Source: Nephromyces sp. MM_2019 (taxonomy: Eukaryota; Apicomplexa; Aconoidasida; Nephromycida). From it: a DNA stretch of 64,000 nt. Where the stretch lies: contig JADHZB010001950.1 in assembly GCA_015657535.1 (NCBI GenBank), forward strand, positions 80,372-144,371, written 5' to 3'. Shown here in pieces: positions 14,301 through 27,100 of the stretch (the stretch's first letter is position 1; every line of letters begins with the position of its first letter). The position numbers were made by a program, and so were the translations under genes. Under the pieces are notes generated by a model that ran no database searches, was not told where the DNA came from, and saw only the letters and a program-made list of their open reading frames with translations.

Positions 14301-14736
14301 ATTTTCTGCGGTCATTTTGAATGGTATTCCTTGTTACCCACAATCATAGCTGGTGAGCCCTGATTCCTGCCAGCAATGAGAGCAGGGCTTCCTATTCATT
14401 CATGTTTCTTATTCTGCTTGAATACAGTATTTTTTCCATTGAGTTTGGGACTTAGCTGCACAAAGTAGTTTTTTTAAAAGGATGGGCAGATTGTCCAATT
14501 TCTTTGGCGCCTGCTTCTTTTTTTCGTGTCAGTATATCAAAAATATAAGTTTGTTTATTAGGGTTGATCGAAATATATAGCTTTGCTGTAAATAATTTCA
14601 GGATGATGATAAGACGGAGGATTCTTCCTCCAATGGAGTTGTCGAATACAAAGCTAGCGGTGCTGAGGGCTTGGGAATAGGGGTTTACGGAAAAAGTAAA
14701 GAAACCAAAAAATCTTCCAGCCGGGAGGCTGGTTGA
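11395..14736 (+). CDS. IST3: RRM protein IST3/Snu17 (RBMX2), RES splicing complex
   Basis: An RNA-recognition-motif protein. In yeast and animals IST3/RBMX2 joins Bud13 and Pml1 in the RES complex, which promotes pre-mRNA splicing. Exons: 11395-11524, 12418-12520, 13662-13818 and 14602-14736, all GT-AG, totalling 525 bases and 174 residues. Family signatures: an N-terminal [18 protein letters not shown] that includes RNP2, then [31 protein letters not shown]1 as KGFCFLAY, and [13 protein letters not shown] followed by [14 protein letters not shown]. The last segment is characteristic of IST3, not of generic RRM proteins. The C-terminal tail is short and Lys/Ser-rich, with GLGIGVYGK. The ATG at 11395 follows an in-frame stop. 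The third exon start uses the AG at 13660-13661, the only choice that keeps KTGHSKGFCF intact. Confidence 0.92.
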
Positions 14737-15325
14737 ATTGAATTTATATAGTTCTTTGCGATGGGAATTGACACTGTTGACTGAAGTTGAAGTTAGGCTT
14801 AGATAAATTTAGAGCTAGTAGTATTTCTTTTATATTATGGTGACACAACCATAAATCCTATGGGATAAAATGGGAAAATGGTGAAATTTTGGCGTGAAAG
14901 CAGCGAAAAGAAGTCGAATAACCGAAGATTGTGCACTGATGGAAATGGGTGAACATAGCTTTAGCTAGTACTTTGGCCATTAAATCGTCTAAAACATCCT
15001 TGAAGTCGACCACATTTTTTAAGTCGGCTATAAGTGCGCCAATATATATTTTGAATCTTAGCTTAGAAAAGTTCAACTTGCGAACTAATGATAAGGTTTT
15101 TTTAGGGTGATATTCTGCGCTCAAAATTTTGAGCAGTATTTGAATTAAAGGCGTCAATATGGGTGTATTTGGCGCCATTTTTTTTAATGATTGTGTTGTA
15201 CCAAAATCTTAATATAGTCGAAACGGCATATTGTAGCCGTCTATTTATGCCGAAAAACAGCTTTTGTTACAATACTTTATAATATTATTCTCACGTTTCC
15301 TTGAGTCCTTTCCTTCGAGTAATAA

Positions 15326-16722
15326 TTATATGGTGAGGATTTTGTACTTATTAAAGGAAACTGAGTTTTTACTCGTTATCGCTATCTTTAGCCACTGCAA
15401 TGCAATTGAAAGGGGCATATTTTGTCTGATGATATTTGAGACATGCTTACTTATACAAAAAAGGATGTTCTTATTTTTTTACTTAGTAAACTGATTTATC
15501 GTCTTGATTTTTTGTGGAGCTTCTGAAGATCTATTCAGGTATTCCTGCCTTCATTTCCATATTTGCGGAACCTCTGTACATGTGGGCAAAACGTGAATAG
15601 CATATCTCGTGGTATGGCACATGTATGAACCACAGCGAGGAATCTGGAGCGTATTTTTAGAATACTTACTCTCAAGGTGTTAAGCAGGTACCTGTCTTGA
15701 CTGCTAACCGATAGTTTATCGTCATGAAAAGAGCGTATTAAATTTTGCGGTGGCGCGATTGGGACCAATTGGTTTCTCTCCTAATAGTCATGGCTTCTTT
15801 AAATAGGCAGATAACTTATGCTTTCAACACCGTTTAAAATGTAGCAAGGAGCGGCGGCAAATAGGTAAACAGCAAAGCAATTTCTTCAGCTTAGTCTTGA
15901 TTCGAATTAAAGCCCATCAATATTTATAACAGAGGCACTGTTCGCTCTTTTTTAATCTAAATATGTGCAAATTTTGTGTTCTAGAATTGCGGATTGCTGA
16001 CTAGTGGATACTACAGGGTGACTTTAAATGCTTCTAATATAATGGCTTTCAAGCTATACCTCCCCCAGGACTCACGCGCACTCTTGGCCCTCGTGTAAGA
16101 GCTGCACATTCGCCCCCTGCTATGCTCGTCCACTGCTGACCTAAAGTGCCTTATTATATAAAACCCGGCAATTTGGTGATGCTTTCCTTTGCGGCATAAA
16201 AAAGGCCATGCCTTGCTGAGTGAACAAAGATGCCAGGAATAATGGAATTTTCCACTTTTTAGTACTAGGGGCATACACGTGAAGTCGCTTGATCTACTGA
16301 GTTACATTAATTGTATCGCGTCCTATTGGGTGCTGTAAAATTCAAAGTTTACAACTAGTTTCTCGCTTACAGACACTAAACTCCAGTACGGCATATAATT
16401 TTAATGAGCGAAACGATGAATCGTTCTTGACATCGCAGTTGCACGTAGAAGCTGCTTTGCTATTATTGTTTAAGCTTGCAAAATAGTAGAGTTATCGGTT
16501 AATCCTCTCAGATGTGACTGAAAATACAGCGGCAATACTTCTGTCGAAGGTACGTCTCTTTGTGGCATGGGGGCTTTTCCTAGTTGATTTACTTGAAGGA
16601 ATGCATAACTCATTTTGTTGTGTTAACCCATCATACTGTTGAGGAACCCTGCTAGATTTTTCAGGCATGGAATTTCGCTCCACAGGGCCCGTAAGCGGCC
16701 CCCTATTTAGGTGGGTTATCAT
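15326..16722 (-). CDS. Unrecognised four-exon protein (124 residues)
   Basis: I do not recognise the family. Exons on the minus strand: 16722-16593, 16140-16076, 15780-15670 and 15394-15326, totalling 375 bases. Support: an ATG start at 16722, donors GTAAAT, GTGAGT and GTAAGT, acceptors TTTAG, ATTAG and a pyrimidine-tract GCAG, and reading phases that match at all three joins. The predicted protein starts MITHLNRGPLTGP and ends FNKYKILTI. It is hydrophilic and basic, with no membrane segment. It converges on the 3' end of IST3 and lies just downstream of the PAS gene on the same strand. A 106-codon frame at 14858-15178 on the same strand could be an alternative 3' exon, but no good acceptor leads to it. 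Confidence 0.5.
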
Positions 16723-17529
16723 AGGCTTCTAGGGGCTTTATTTTTCTATGTAGTAGCATGGAAGTTCTGCGTCTTAGCCATACAGAAGTAGAATATTTTT
16801 AGTGGTAGAGTAAGGACGGGCTCGTGAGCTTTAATCAATTTTCAATGATGTATTTTCCAGCAGCGGCATAACACCGGGCCTTCATAAGAATAGGTGCGCA
16901 TTTTAACTGCGTAATATATTCTGTAAATTAACTTTATGAACTTAAAATGGTATGATAGATGGCATTGCTATACTCTATTACCTCAATGTGAACATGGCAT
17001 GGAATATTCTGGAAATTTTCTCGGCATAGCACTCCCTAAAGATATATATCCGGCAATGAGCATGAAGATTCGAAGGCTCATAAAAAACATGATAAAATTC
17101 CCTAGCTACCATGCCAAGACTATGAAGAATATAAGACTAATTTGCCGATAGATGCACATGTGAGCTATATATCCTCCATACTCTTTCAATTCCTCACTAT
17201 CTTCTCTCAGCTGCCTGCGGAAAGTGATTGTCGGCTGTTTCCCTACTTTTTGTGAGGGCAGCATGGACTAAACACAAGCGACCGCAGCATTACGTGTATT
17301 GGGTGCTATCACTAACAGGATCCAGATAGCATAAATTAACGTAGCGGCAGGCTTTTGACGTAGTCTATATCTCAACCAGCTTCAAGATAACTTGAAAAAC
17401 AATTAAACTTTAAGTTATAACTTTGTGGAGGTCGGTATATAAATTTATTCTCATTGGTAGCACATAAATTCGATAATTTATGTTGAATTTAGTAGTACTA
17501 CCAGCTATCATGTTAGGATATTTTCCCAT

Positions 17530-19749
17530 TTAGTCTGCTTCGTCAATATCATCTTTATTCCCTGGGACGAAACCCAATCCAGAGATGTAGCTCAATTTTG
17601 TGCTGATTCCGTAGAGAACCAGGCCGGCATCGTCAGGATCAGTGCATACGGTAGCATGGGCAGGCACTGACTCTCTGCCCCCATTCCTATAACTAATAAG
17701 TTTAACAGGTATATTTCTGCATCTGCCTCCTGAAGTCACATTATTGGTGATTGGCTGCGGCACCAGGCAAGTAGAAGGTCCGTGGACGAGTTCCCGTCCC
17801 ATAATATCTACCAAATTGGAAGAGGCCTCAAGAATGCAGCCCTCCTGAGCGTCTATCACGCCATATCCATCAAATTCCGCCCCCAGCAGTGCTTTGAGCT
17901 TGGATAGTTCTCTCTCTAACTTTGAAGTCTGCATCTTTTCCTCGGTGACATCTTGAAACAATCCCCAAAAAATTGGAGAAGGGTGGCAAACTACATGACC
18001 GGCAGCTTTGAACCAACTGATGTGTCCATCTGGTTTTTCGTATCTTATTTCCGTCTGGAATGGTACATACAGATCCATCAGTTCCCTCATTGCGCGGAAC
18101 AGCTGTACTCGATCAGGTTCAAATATATATTGCATCCAGTCGTCCTCCGGGCTTAGCACATTCCCATCTTCGCTCCTCTCGCACCGACGTCCGGTAAGTT
18201 GCTTGAGTACCTTGGATGCAACCCAAGCATTAGAGTTGTTGCTGTCAACTAAAATGTTAAACTGTTGCGCAGAGCTCTTATTGGATCCTTGAGGACATTG
18301 TTCAAGAGTAATTTTATCGAAATAAGCGTGATTAAACGCCCATGCTGCTGTCTTATAAGACTCTGAAAGTGCTTCAAGTAATGATGTAACAACAAGTTTA
18401 TGTCTTACTTGCGCCGAGACGTCGCGCAGCGAGCAAACAAATATTTTGGGATCTTTCTTGTAGATAGATACCGACAGTTCACAGTATATTAGGTGCTCCG
18501 ATGATGCAGCTTCCAGAGCCCCATTCTGTGCAGTGGCAGCGGACGTTTCGGAACTTCCATGTATGCCTCCCTTCAGCAAGCGCACAACCGCAGAATTATG
18601 CAGCCTTTTCCCGATCAAGTTATCAGCAGAATCAGTTACTTCGTGTAAAGTTTTCTCTGTTTTGTGGGATTGTTCTGAAAATTGGTGATCTGTCTGGTCC
18701 TCTTCGAAAACCGTGGTTGCCGCTTCGAATAAACTTTCGAAGATAGCGGTATCCGCCGGGAGCACATAATTGCTAAGAGCTCCCAACCTGAGGGCATGCC
18801 TTCCCAAATTTGGAACTTCACTAAAACTCGATAAGAGGCATTCGTCCTCTCCAAAAATATGGCTACAGTTAGGTGTAGCCCAGAAGCATATGTTCGTCTC
18901 CGTGAGTAGTAATACAGCCCCCCCGCTGACTCTGCTTAAAAGGTCCATGTTATGCTCTAGAAAAGCAGTTAGGAAAGAGTATCTCTCGGTAGTTTTTGAA
19001 GAAACTTGTGCTTTACTACTGTCGTTATCCGAAATAAGAACATCTCGGTTAACTTCAACCTCAGGCGCTTTAATTAGCAAAGACTTCATTACAAAACACG
19101 CCGTACAGTACACTAGCATCTGAAGCAAGTCTTTTGGGGCATTCCTAGGCTCTGCAAAAACGCGCGTCACCAAGCCAGGTAAGCACCTACACACGACGAT
19201 GGCAGTTAAGACACTGCGATGACTCCTCGCTATCTCAGGGTGGCTTGGAGACGTCAGTAAGAGGAATACTACAAGAGGCTCTGTGCTTGATGTTTTATTG
19301 CAAAATGAATGGGGCGATATCCCTAGCGTTTCTACGAAGAACCAGCATGCCAGGGTGCAGATGGATCTAATGTAATATTTAGGAAAAGTGGAGCATATTC
19401 TGCTGGCGAAATATGTAGAGCACTCCAAAATGCATAAATTGAGAACCAGCAGTCCATATTTCCAATGTGTTGAGCTTGTAAAGAGATGGGCGGCAACATT
19501 AAAAGCTAGATACCCGAAATGTAGATTCGCTGCAGCTTCCGAATTGGCAAAGTTACCGTAGATATACTTTTGCAGCATGTGCGGCAAGCATCCGGTAGGA
19601 TGGCTTGAAGATCCTGCCACTTCAGCTCTGCTATTATCTTCTTTTTCCGCAGTATTGCCGAAAATAATATGTTGATCAAATAATAAACTTACTTTGCGTA
19701 GACGACTCTCCCTACGCACCTCTCTGGCTAGCTCCATCACTCTGTGCAT
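17530..19749 (-). CDS. Multi-pass membrane protein with PAS-like domains (739 residues, intronless)
   Basis: A single uninterrupted frame. The first ATG, at 19749, follows an in-frame TAG. Residues 1-70 are hydrophilic. Residues about 75-240 hold five or six hydrophobic segments (for example LLVLNLCILECSTYF and SVLTAIVVCRCLPGL). A central region of roughly 280-470 contains a PAS-like start, GGAVLLLTETNICFWATPNC. Residues about 475-605 look like a full PAS plus PAC module, ending EIRYEKPDGHISWFKAAGHV and FWGLFQDVTEEK. A coiled linker (KLERELSKLKALL) and a possible third PAS (GYGVIDAQEGCILEASSNL) follow. PAS domains sense ligands, redox state or light, or mediate dimerisation. No kinase, cyclase or DNA-binding output domain is visible. 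A membrane-bound sensor or scaffold is inferred. TGCAG immediately before the ATG could be a splice acceptor, so an upstream exon is possible. Confidence 0.75.
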   Translation of the reverse strand: MHRVMELAREVRRESRLRKVSLLFDQHIIFGNTAEKEDNSRAEVAGSSSHPTGCLPHMLQKYIYGNFANSEAAANLHFGYLAFNVAAHLFTSSTHWKYGLLVLNLCILECSTYFASRICSTFPKYYIRSICTLACWFFVETLGISPHSFCNKTSSTEPLVVFLLLTSPSHPEIARSHRSVLTAIVVCRCLPGLVTRVFAEPRNAPKDLLQMLVYCTACFVMKSLLIKAPEVEVNRDVLISDNDSSKAQVSSKTTERYSFLTAFLEHNMDLLSRVSGGAVLLLTETNICFWATPNCSHIFGEDECLLSSFSEVPNLGRHALRLGALSNYVLPADTAIFESLFEAATTVFEEDQTDHQFSEQSHKTEKTLHEVTDSADNLIGKRLHNSAVVRLLKGGIHGSSETSAATAQNGALEAASSEHLIYCELSVSIYKKDPKIFVCSLRDVSAQVRHKLVVTSLLEALSESYKTAAWAFNHAYFDKITLEQCPQGSNKSSAQQFNILVDSNNSNAWVASKVLKQLTGRRCERSEDGNVLSPEDDWMQYIFEPDRVQLFRAMRELMDLYVPFQTEIRYEKPDGHISWFKAAGHVVCHPSPIFWGLFQDVTEEKMQTSKLERELSKLKALLGAEFDGYGVIDAQEGCILEASSNLVDIMGRELVHGPSTCLVPQPITNNVTSGGRCRNIPVKLISYRNGGRESVPAHATVCTDPDDAGLVLYGISTKLSYISGLGFVPGNKDDIDEAD

Positions 19750-21182
19750 ACTGCATCGAAGCTAATGAAGTTTGCTAGTTCAAAAGCTACAACAACGCGA
19801 TTATCCTAGCATCTTTCTCACAATTTTAAGCTTTGCCACATTCTACGATGACGTAATGCTCAATATGCTTCATCTCCGTAGCGCAGTGCTAACTCCGCGA
19901 GGCGAAGCTTATCTCAACTCTATCTTATGAGCTTGACGAAGCGAAGCGCCTATATGAAAATCCGAAAGGCCTGAATGACTATTTGTAACATTGGAGCTGC
20001 TGAAATTAAAGTGCACAGAAGATATTACCTTCTATGGAGTTCATGATTGAATAGTAGGGCGTTTAAATGCTAAGCAGCCCATTTTTTAATACTTTTTTCC
20101 TGGTGGCGTGGATGCGGTACTGGGGCTCGCTTTGAGCGAGTGGTTGTCGACACTTCAGCTAGCGGCAGTTGCCGGTACTTCAGTTAGAAAAGGCTGCCTC
20201 CGTAGTAGAAGCCGAATTCTTGGGGCCTCATCAGGGCCTAGTGCATTCGATGATAAATCGTACCGGTTCTGACACTTACCTCGATGTGCACGTCGGTACC
20301 TGCAGGCGTGCTTGAATCATACAAGTCCTAGGGTACTGCTTCAGATCGCCTGGGAGCCAAGGGTCTCCATAACTGTACCTGTGCAGCTCTAGAAGATCGC
20401 CACAGTGTGGCGGCCTGCGCATTCCCAGATTTGCCCTCTATCGATCGTCTATCTACACGGGAAATGTTTTACATGAATTTAATCGTTTGAGCAATCAAAT
20501 ATTCACTACAAATATTTACCTATTAGGTCTGCAGCTCTCAAAAATGGTTGGCAGCAAGTGTACGCAGACCTTCCAGTTTTACCCATGTTAAATTTGAATT
20601 AGGTTACAAAAGCTCTCAGGACGAACAATTTTCTTAAAGCCTTTAGCATTATCAGGTCAAGTTCGAATCAATTTTTATGCCCAAATCTAGTTTGTGAGCT
20701 TCAGCATAAGACTATGTGTATTATCTTTGCGAAAACCTAATTTCAAGTTTTTGCTTACCACCATTTTCATCGCCAGTAGATACATTTAATAAGCCACTAT
20801 TCATTTCATTATATTCATTGGATACTTTCAGTGAGTACTTTCCATGAGCAGGGACTGAAACTTCTTAAATCTCAGCATAGCATATAATCCTATGAGTCTT
20901 GAATTTTTGGGGAAGTTATGCGTTATTTTACCAAATTGATGGAGCCCGCATTTTCATGAAGTTTCGATTCAGATGAAGGCTCTATATAACAAATAGTGCG
21001 CGGCAGGCAATTTATGCGTTGCTGCCATCAAATTGAAGTATGCCCGCTTGATGGGGAATAAAAAAAATTCTCAGCAGGCTCATCAATATTTGGGAATTAA
21101 AAAGTCCTACTAACTGTCCGGGTGACCTTGATTATTTTTTCACGACAGAAGAATAACTTTGCGAAGTTATATCATTAAGTCA
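19750..21182. other. Intergenic region upstream of the PAS gene
   Basis: The part from about 19850 to 20450 is visibly richer in G and C than its surroundings and may be the PAS gene promoter or 5' leader. I find no exon, tRNA or repeat that I can support. Confidence 0.4.
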
Positions 21183-24100
21183 CTACAATAGTGTGTAGCA
21201 CACACGCATCCGGAAAGTCTGGTACTTGTGCAAGTAGGCGAAAAACATGAGTGGATTTCCATCCACAACTGCGCATAAAAAGCCATTTTCAATAACTAGC
21301 ATACAACTTTTTCATCATTTTTGAAGCTATACTTTGATAGACTAATTGCAAAGTTTAGGTATTAGTGACAATATATTTCAAGGGATTAACCCAGCAAAAT
21401 ACAAATTAATAAGCGCCAATACTGCGTAAAGTATTAAACAGGCGAATTCAGCAAGATGTGTTCATGGCATTGGTAAAATACTATAAGAGGTGCTAAATTA
21501 ACCTGTTAAGATTTCTACCGCACAAAATGCAAAACTAGGCTTACAGCAAGACCCAATAGAAGCTTCCAAATAATGCCAGCTCTCACTTAAGTAACTAAAA
21601 AGCAAGGCCGTGCTAGAGGGTCGGCACAATAATACTCATAACCTAGCAATTTGTGCGGAGTTCTAACGAATGATTCGAAACAGACGACAAAGACTCCATG
21701 GCATTAATTTGACGGCAATTTAGTCCACCGATAGCACCTAAGATTCACTGAAAAAGTGGCGAAATAATGTACGCGCTTTAGCCTGTATATACTACAAGCG
21801 AAGATTATTAGCCTTGAATTAATTATAACCGTTGTGTCAAAAATTCAAGCGCTGACAGAAAAGCGCAGCAACGTATTAAAAATACTTTCTAAATATACAC
21901 AAAAAAGCGTTGCTTCACGCAGAAATCAATTTCGAATTATTTTGGTAATACTCTTAAGCTTTTGCTAACCTGGGAAAAATTAAAAATAGGAGGAAGACAT
22001 AAGATGTTTTTAATGCAGATAAAAATCGAAAAAGACCAGCAAAATCCACCAGGATTTTTAATTAGCCTCAGGAGAAACACATCTTATAGGGGCGCATATG
22101 ATCAAATTCACTGGCAGGACCCAAAGTCAATCTTATGAAAATATCAGATCGTTATGCCACGTAAAAACTTAGCTTGGGCTAACTTAGAGAACAGTGGCGC
22201 AAACTTTTACTAACGAGATAGGCCTTAAAGTCTATCAGGCATCACAACAAAGATTTAAAGTTACGCGCTGCCGCAACCAGTAGCACGTTTGCCATATCAC
22301 AAATACACATGAATGAAGCTAAATATTGCTAAGCTCCTCTGGCCAGTTTTAACTGCTGCTCTTTCCTGAGAAAAATAAAGCTAGCATATAATAAAGCAAG
22401 TGCAGATTAAGGAGGCAAACCTGTGATTAGCGAATGCAAATGAGACTGTAGGCACCACAGCCAGCATTACATGGAAAAAAATTTAGTAGCCCTTTAATGC
22501 AAAAACGTATGACGCAATCGAAAAAACTTGACCATGGATTTGTCAATATACTGAAGATAAGGCAAAAAAAGAGCGAAAGGGGCACCCAGAAAGAGTAGCA
22601 AAATTTGTGGAAAAAAGATAAACGAGAAAGAAACATATACAGCTAACCCCGTCCCCACCCTTTTATTTTATACAACATGCAATACCAAGCTCTAATCAAA
22701 AATTGTGAATACCTTAGTAAATTAGCCTTATACTGATCCAACCAGGCTCTGAAAGCAAAGAAACCTCATATTTCTTAGAAATAGCAGATTGTACCAGACT
22801 AACCTACGTACAAGAAATGACTGCCAACGAATATATTTACTGAATGGTTCCATACCTTTTGACATTAGTATAATCAAATTGATTATTTAGATAGTGCCAT
22901 TTTATTGCCTGAAAAAAAAAGTTGAAGAAGGAAAAATGTAATTAAGTGGTAGCTCTGTTACCAACTCAAAATGACTTGGCAGCTCTTCAAAGCAATAACT
23001 TCATAAAATATGAAATACTGACTTAAATCTAAAAATCTACCACACTTCAAAAATATGTATTTCTTGAAAGGACTGGAAGGCAAGAGCGAAACTCCCAAGA
23101 TCAACCGAACATGTCTAGCTGCAGAAGAAACGTACCAAAAAAAAGGAACAAGCAACCTTATTGTATAAACGTACATCACAAAAAAGTTCATACTTTATAT
23201 CTACTACCTGACGATGCCAATATCTGGTATGAGCATTTAGATAGGGCGCCCAGCCATGGATTACATTTGGACTCACTTTTCTAGTGTGCAGACTATATCT
23301 CATGTCCATAGCTAAACTCTTTGGTACCTATCAGTAAAACAATACCAATTTTTTGCTGAGGAATTCTACTTATTATGCAAAGCAAAGATAGTATCACATT
23401 ATATTTTTATCACCGTAACCCACCTTACATCATATTCCATAAATTAGTAGACTAACTATTATCAAAGGGAATGCGTTCTAGTATCAAAAAATAACGGAGA
23501 TGACTTGTATATTCCATCTTTCTAGTGAATTTTTCAAAAATTGACTGCAAGTCTAATACCGGAATACAAGTGCAATTTTCTTAAAAATATTTCATGAGTA
23601 ATTTCAGGGCTAGAAATAGAACAAGCTGCCAATGAAATAATACAAAAAAGATAATTAGCTACATTCTAAAGAAGAAAACCCTGCAAAAAGGAATACCACC
23701 GCCTTGCTGTAATGTGTGTTAAATCGAAAATTACTAGCAATAATAAACTACTAACAATACTTTTCTACAAATAAAATGCAAAGTTTCTTAGATAAATTAA
23801 TTTGTGATAAAAAAGCTTCTCCTGCCACTTGAATTGGATTATCAATTAAGCTAATTAGCAGGCCTACATTAGTTTACCACAAGTTATCAGGGAGCAGTAT
23901 GTGACGTTTAGGAAAGAGCTGCAAGTGATACAGTGCTAAGTTTACATTCTAAATCAACAGCTATAACCTCGAGAATTTCACTATTTTTTCAAAAATTAAC
24001 TGAATTAATAAGTGAAACTCTGGTGATGCACAAACTGGGCGGTTTCATAACAAAAATATAAACAGGATAATTAGATTTCTTCAACATAGTCGCTCACACG

Positions 24101-27100
24101 ATGAATTCATTGCTTCTTAGAAAAGTAGACAAATTATGTAATCAAAAGTTACAATAAGGCGCCTAGATTTTGCGTAAACTGGAAAAAAATTTGAATAAAT
24201 CCCTCAGGGTCAGCAGCTCAAGGCCCAGTATAATCCATGAAATGCAATTAACATTATCATTAAAAAATATTAAAAATAATTTGTGCTCACGAGTTTTTAC
24301 AAAGCGTCCCATGAAGTAGGAACAGAAACGCCCGATAGGGTTGCCCCAACAAAATACGAAAAAGCCATAGAGAAACTAACCAGCCCTTGTAAATATACTC
24401 TGTGAAAAAAATGTGACATCGAGATCTCAGACACCCTTATAACCACACTATTCCTCCAGCTACGAACCATGCCATAGCGGTTTCCTGTTGTAAATACCGA
24501 TAAAAAGTATGCACAAAGCAGCCAAAAAAGTAGAGGTGCAGGGCCAAACACAGACCAATACAGCAGCACACAAAAAAACCAACACTATTACTCTTCCCAT
24601 TCGAAAGAGCAAGAGTGATCATAATCTTGCGTCAGAACAAACAATGAAGATAGGCAAAATGCTAGTATGCATACTCCAGTGGAACACACAAGCGCTAAAC
24701 ACGTAAAAACGCCACACACATACAGACAAACGCCAAACACGCATAAACGCCACACACACACATGACCGCCAGAATTACAAGAATTCTCCTAGAAAAAAGA
24801 AAAACTCAACCTATTAACTAGGGTGCACATTACAATATTCCAGATAATAAAATCATTATTCTGCGTACATTAGAAAGGCTCGTGATTCTAATGCGAGAAA
24901 AAAAAAGGCTAAAAAAATCCGCTAGAAGTACCCTTTCTAAAAGTGTATAAATCACCTGAGAACGTAAAAGGTTCTTAAAGATACCAAATACATACAAATG
25001 GTACGATTCAAAACAGTTTGACTGTACAACTACACAAGAATGAAGCAGCAAAAAACATAAGCTGCCAAAAATGTAAAGAAAAACATCAAATTGAAAAAAA
25101 AAATTTAGAGTGTCTTCATTGAAAGCATACACAAGTCAATTGGATCCATAATTTCACTACCCAGGGAAAAGCGATTGAAATAGCGTAAATCACAAGCAAA
25201 ATATCTTGCAAAAAGTGCTATATAAAAAGGGAGAAAAACCTCAAGAAGTTCTAGGGGAGCCCAGAAAATTCCTATAATATAAAAATACCTCATTACAGCT
25301 CACACAAAATTATAGAAAGAGCGAACCTCCAACAAAAGCGAGATGCTGCGATTAAGCGAACATAAAAAAATGCAACACCTGCGGCGTTTAGGCGTGAAAT
25401 GTCATCAGTTCAAAAAAACTCCGTAATACGACGATTATACTAAGAGTAATCTGGAAAATGTGCAACTTTTTACGATAGAATTAGAATCTAGAAGATGAAA
25501 TAAAAAAAAATAGGCTAATATCCCATAACAAGGGATATATTTCAGCAGTAATAATACACAAACCTCTTATTGACCTTAAGAACTTTACAGGAGAGCCATA
25601 GTTTACAAAAGCTTCTTCTGAGGAATTTTTTTTTAAAGAAATACATCAAATTTTTGGTGTTGAAAATGAAGAAAGGATGCAGACGATTACTAAATACAAG
25701 CAGCGACTAAAAAATTCCAATTGTGAAGAAAAAACTCGAAAACATCAAAGAAACACGAAGGCATTCCGCCGAGTTATAAATTCCACTCCAAACCATAATA
25801 GACTACAATTTAATAACATTTTGGCAAATCAGCAGCGAATGAAACCCAGGAAACAGGAATATACCCAAGGAGCCTAACAAAAATCCAGAACTGCAAAAAA
25901 TATTAGTTTCTTGATCTTTAAAGGTTAGAAAACATATGTGGCTCCTTTATGCGGTGAAAAGTGCATAAAACAAAATTTTAAGGACAATCCGTACTCGGCG
26001 GAAATTTTTATGCGCAAGAGCAATCAGTATGCTGAGAGGGTATAAATTAAGGCAGATGAAAACGTCAAAAAAAGAACTTACTGATAAAGAGGCGGCTAGA
26101 ATCAGCTCTAAAGTCGTTAACACATTGATGCCTGGCCCAGTTTAACTGAAAATCACAGATCAACAAATCTTCAAAGATAAAATAAACTAACCATAAAATC
26201 AGCTTTTAAAAAAGTAGCCTAGCATGCTTAAAAGATATGTTAAGCCAAGGAATTTGAAACCATAAAAAGAGCACATAATGGAAGAAGTAAAGTCAGACTT
26301 GCTTCATCCATACAGGTTCGAGGGATATTGCAGGCAAGCTTATAGTTTCCGACAGAAAAACTAGCATCTTCTCAAAAAGCTAGTCCGTCAAACTACGGGG
26401 GAAGAGCGTGTGGATCTCACACACACGGTTGCAGCAAAAAGAGGGAGTGGTATATACACAGATGCAATGAGAGAAAGTTGCACACACAGATGCAATGAGA
26501 GAAAGTTGCACACACAGATGCAATGAGAGAAAGTTGCACACACAGATGCAATGAGAGAAAGTTGCACACACACACAGATTTAGTAAAAGAGCGTCACACA
26601 AGGTTAAGATATACATCATAGCTAAACTTCTTAAAATAATGCAGAGTTACATCAAATTTGAAGATTTCCACCGAAGATAGAGATGCAGTAAATGAACTCA
26701 AACATATTCATGACATAATTAAGAAGTAGGGGTGATATTGCTCTACGTGTTGTAGAGTATGAGCGGCAGGAAGTTCAGATGGAAGTGGCATGCAAACATG
26801 AGAATTCCTTTTTCACAGAAGAAAAAATACCTTCATTAAGCAGCGAATTCTCATAATAATTCGCTCCACTACAAAAAAAACGAAAATTAACACAAAAAAG
26901 CCTCAATAACGTAAATTTTCAACGCTAAAGTTAATTAAATTGCTGCTCCGAACAAAGTAGCGAAGAACACGATAACATCAGCGTGTTTTGCAATCAAAGC
27001 TAAAAAATTCAGCCGTAATCAGGCACTAAATAGCCTAAACACGGCATGAATGTGTTGGGTGTGCAATACCATCAAACACATTAAAAACTTAACAGCATGG

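Noticed and set aside
14858..15178. 106-codon minus-strand frame downstream of the four-exon gene
   Set aside because: Ordinary composition but no acceptor, homology or clear start context; the in-phase exon ending at 15326 explains the gene better.
17953..19123. Several plus-strand frames
   Set aside because: Shadows of the 739-residue PAS protein frame on the minus strand.
20640..20700. Possible tRNA T-arm (GTTCGAATC)
   Set aside because: No acceptor stem, D-arm or anticodon arm can be drawn around it.
26461..26572. CRISPR-like array
   Set aside because: Repeat units are contiguous with no unique spacers, and the window is eukaryotic.
26380..26619. Minus-strand frames with repeated CVCNFLSLHL-like units
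   Set aside because: Translation of the 28-base minisatellite; the periodicity comes from DNA repeats, not from a protein repeat family.
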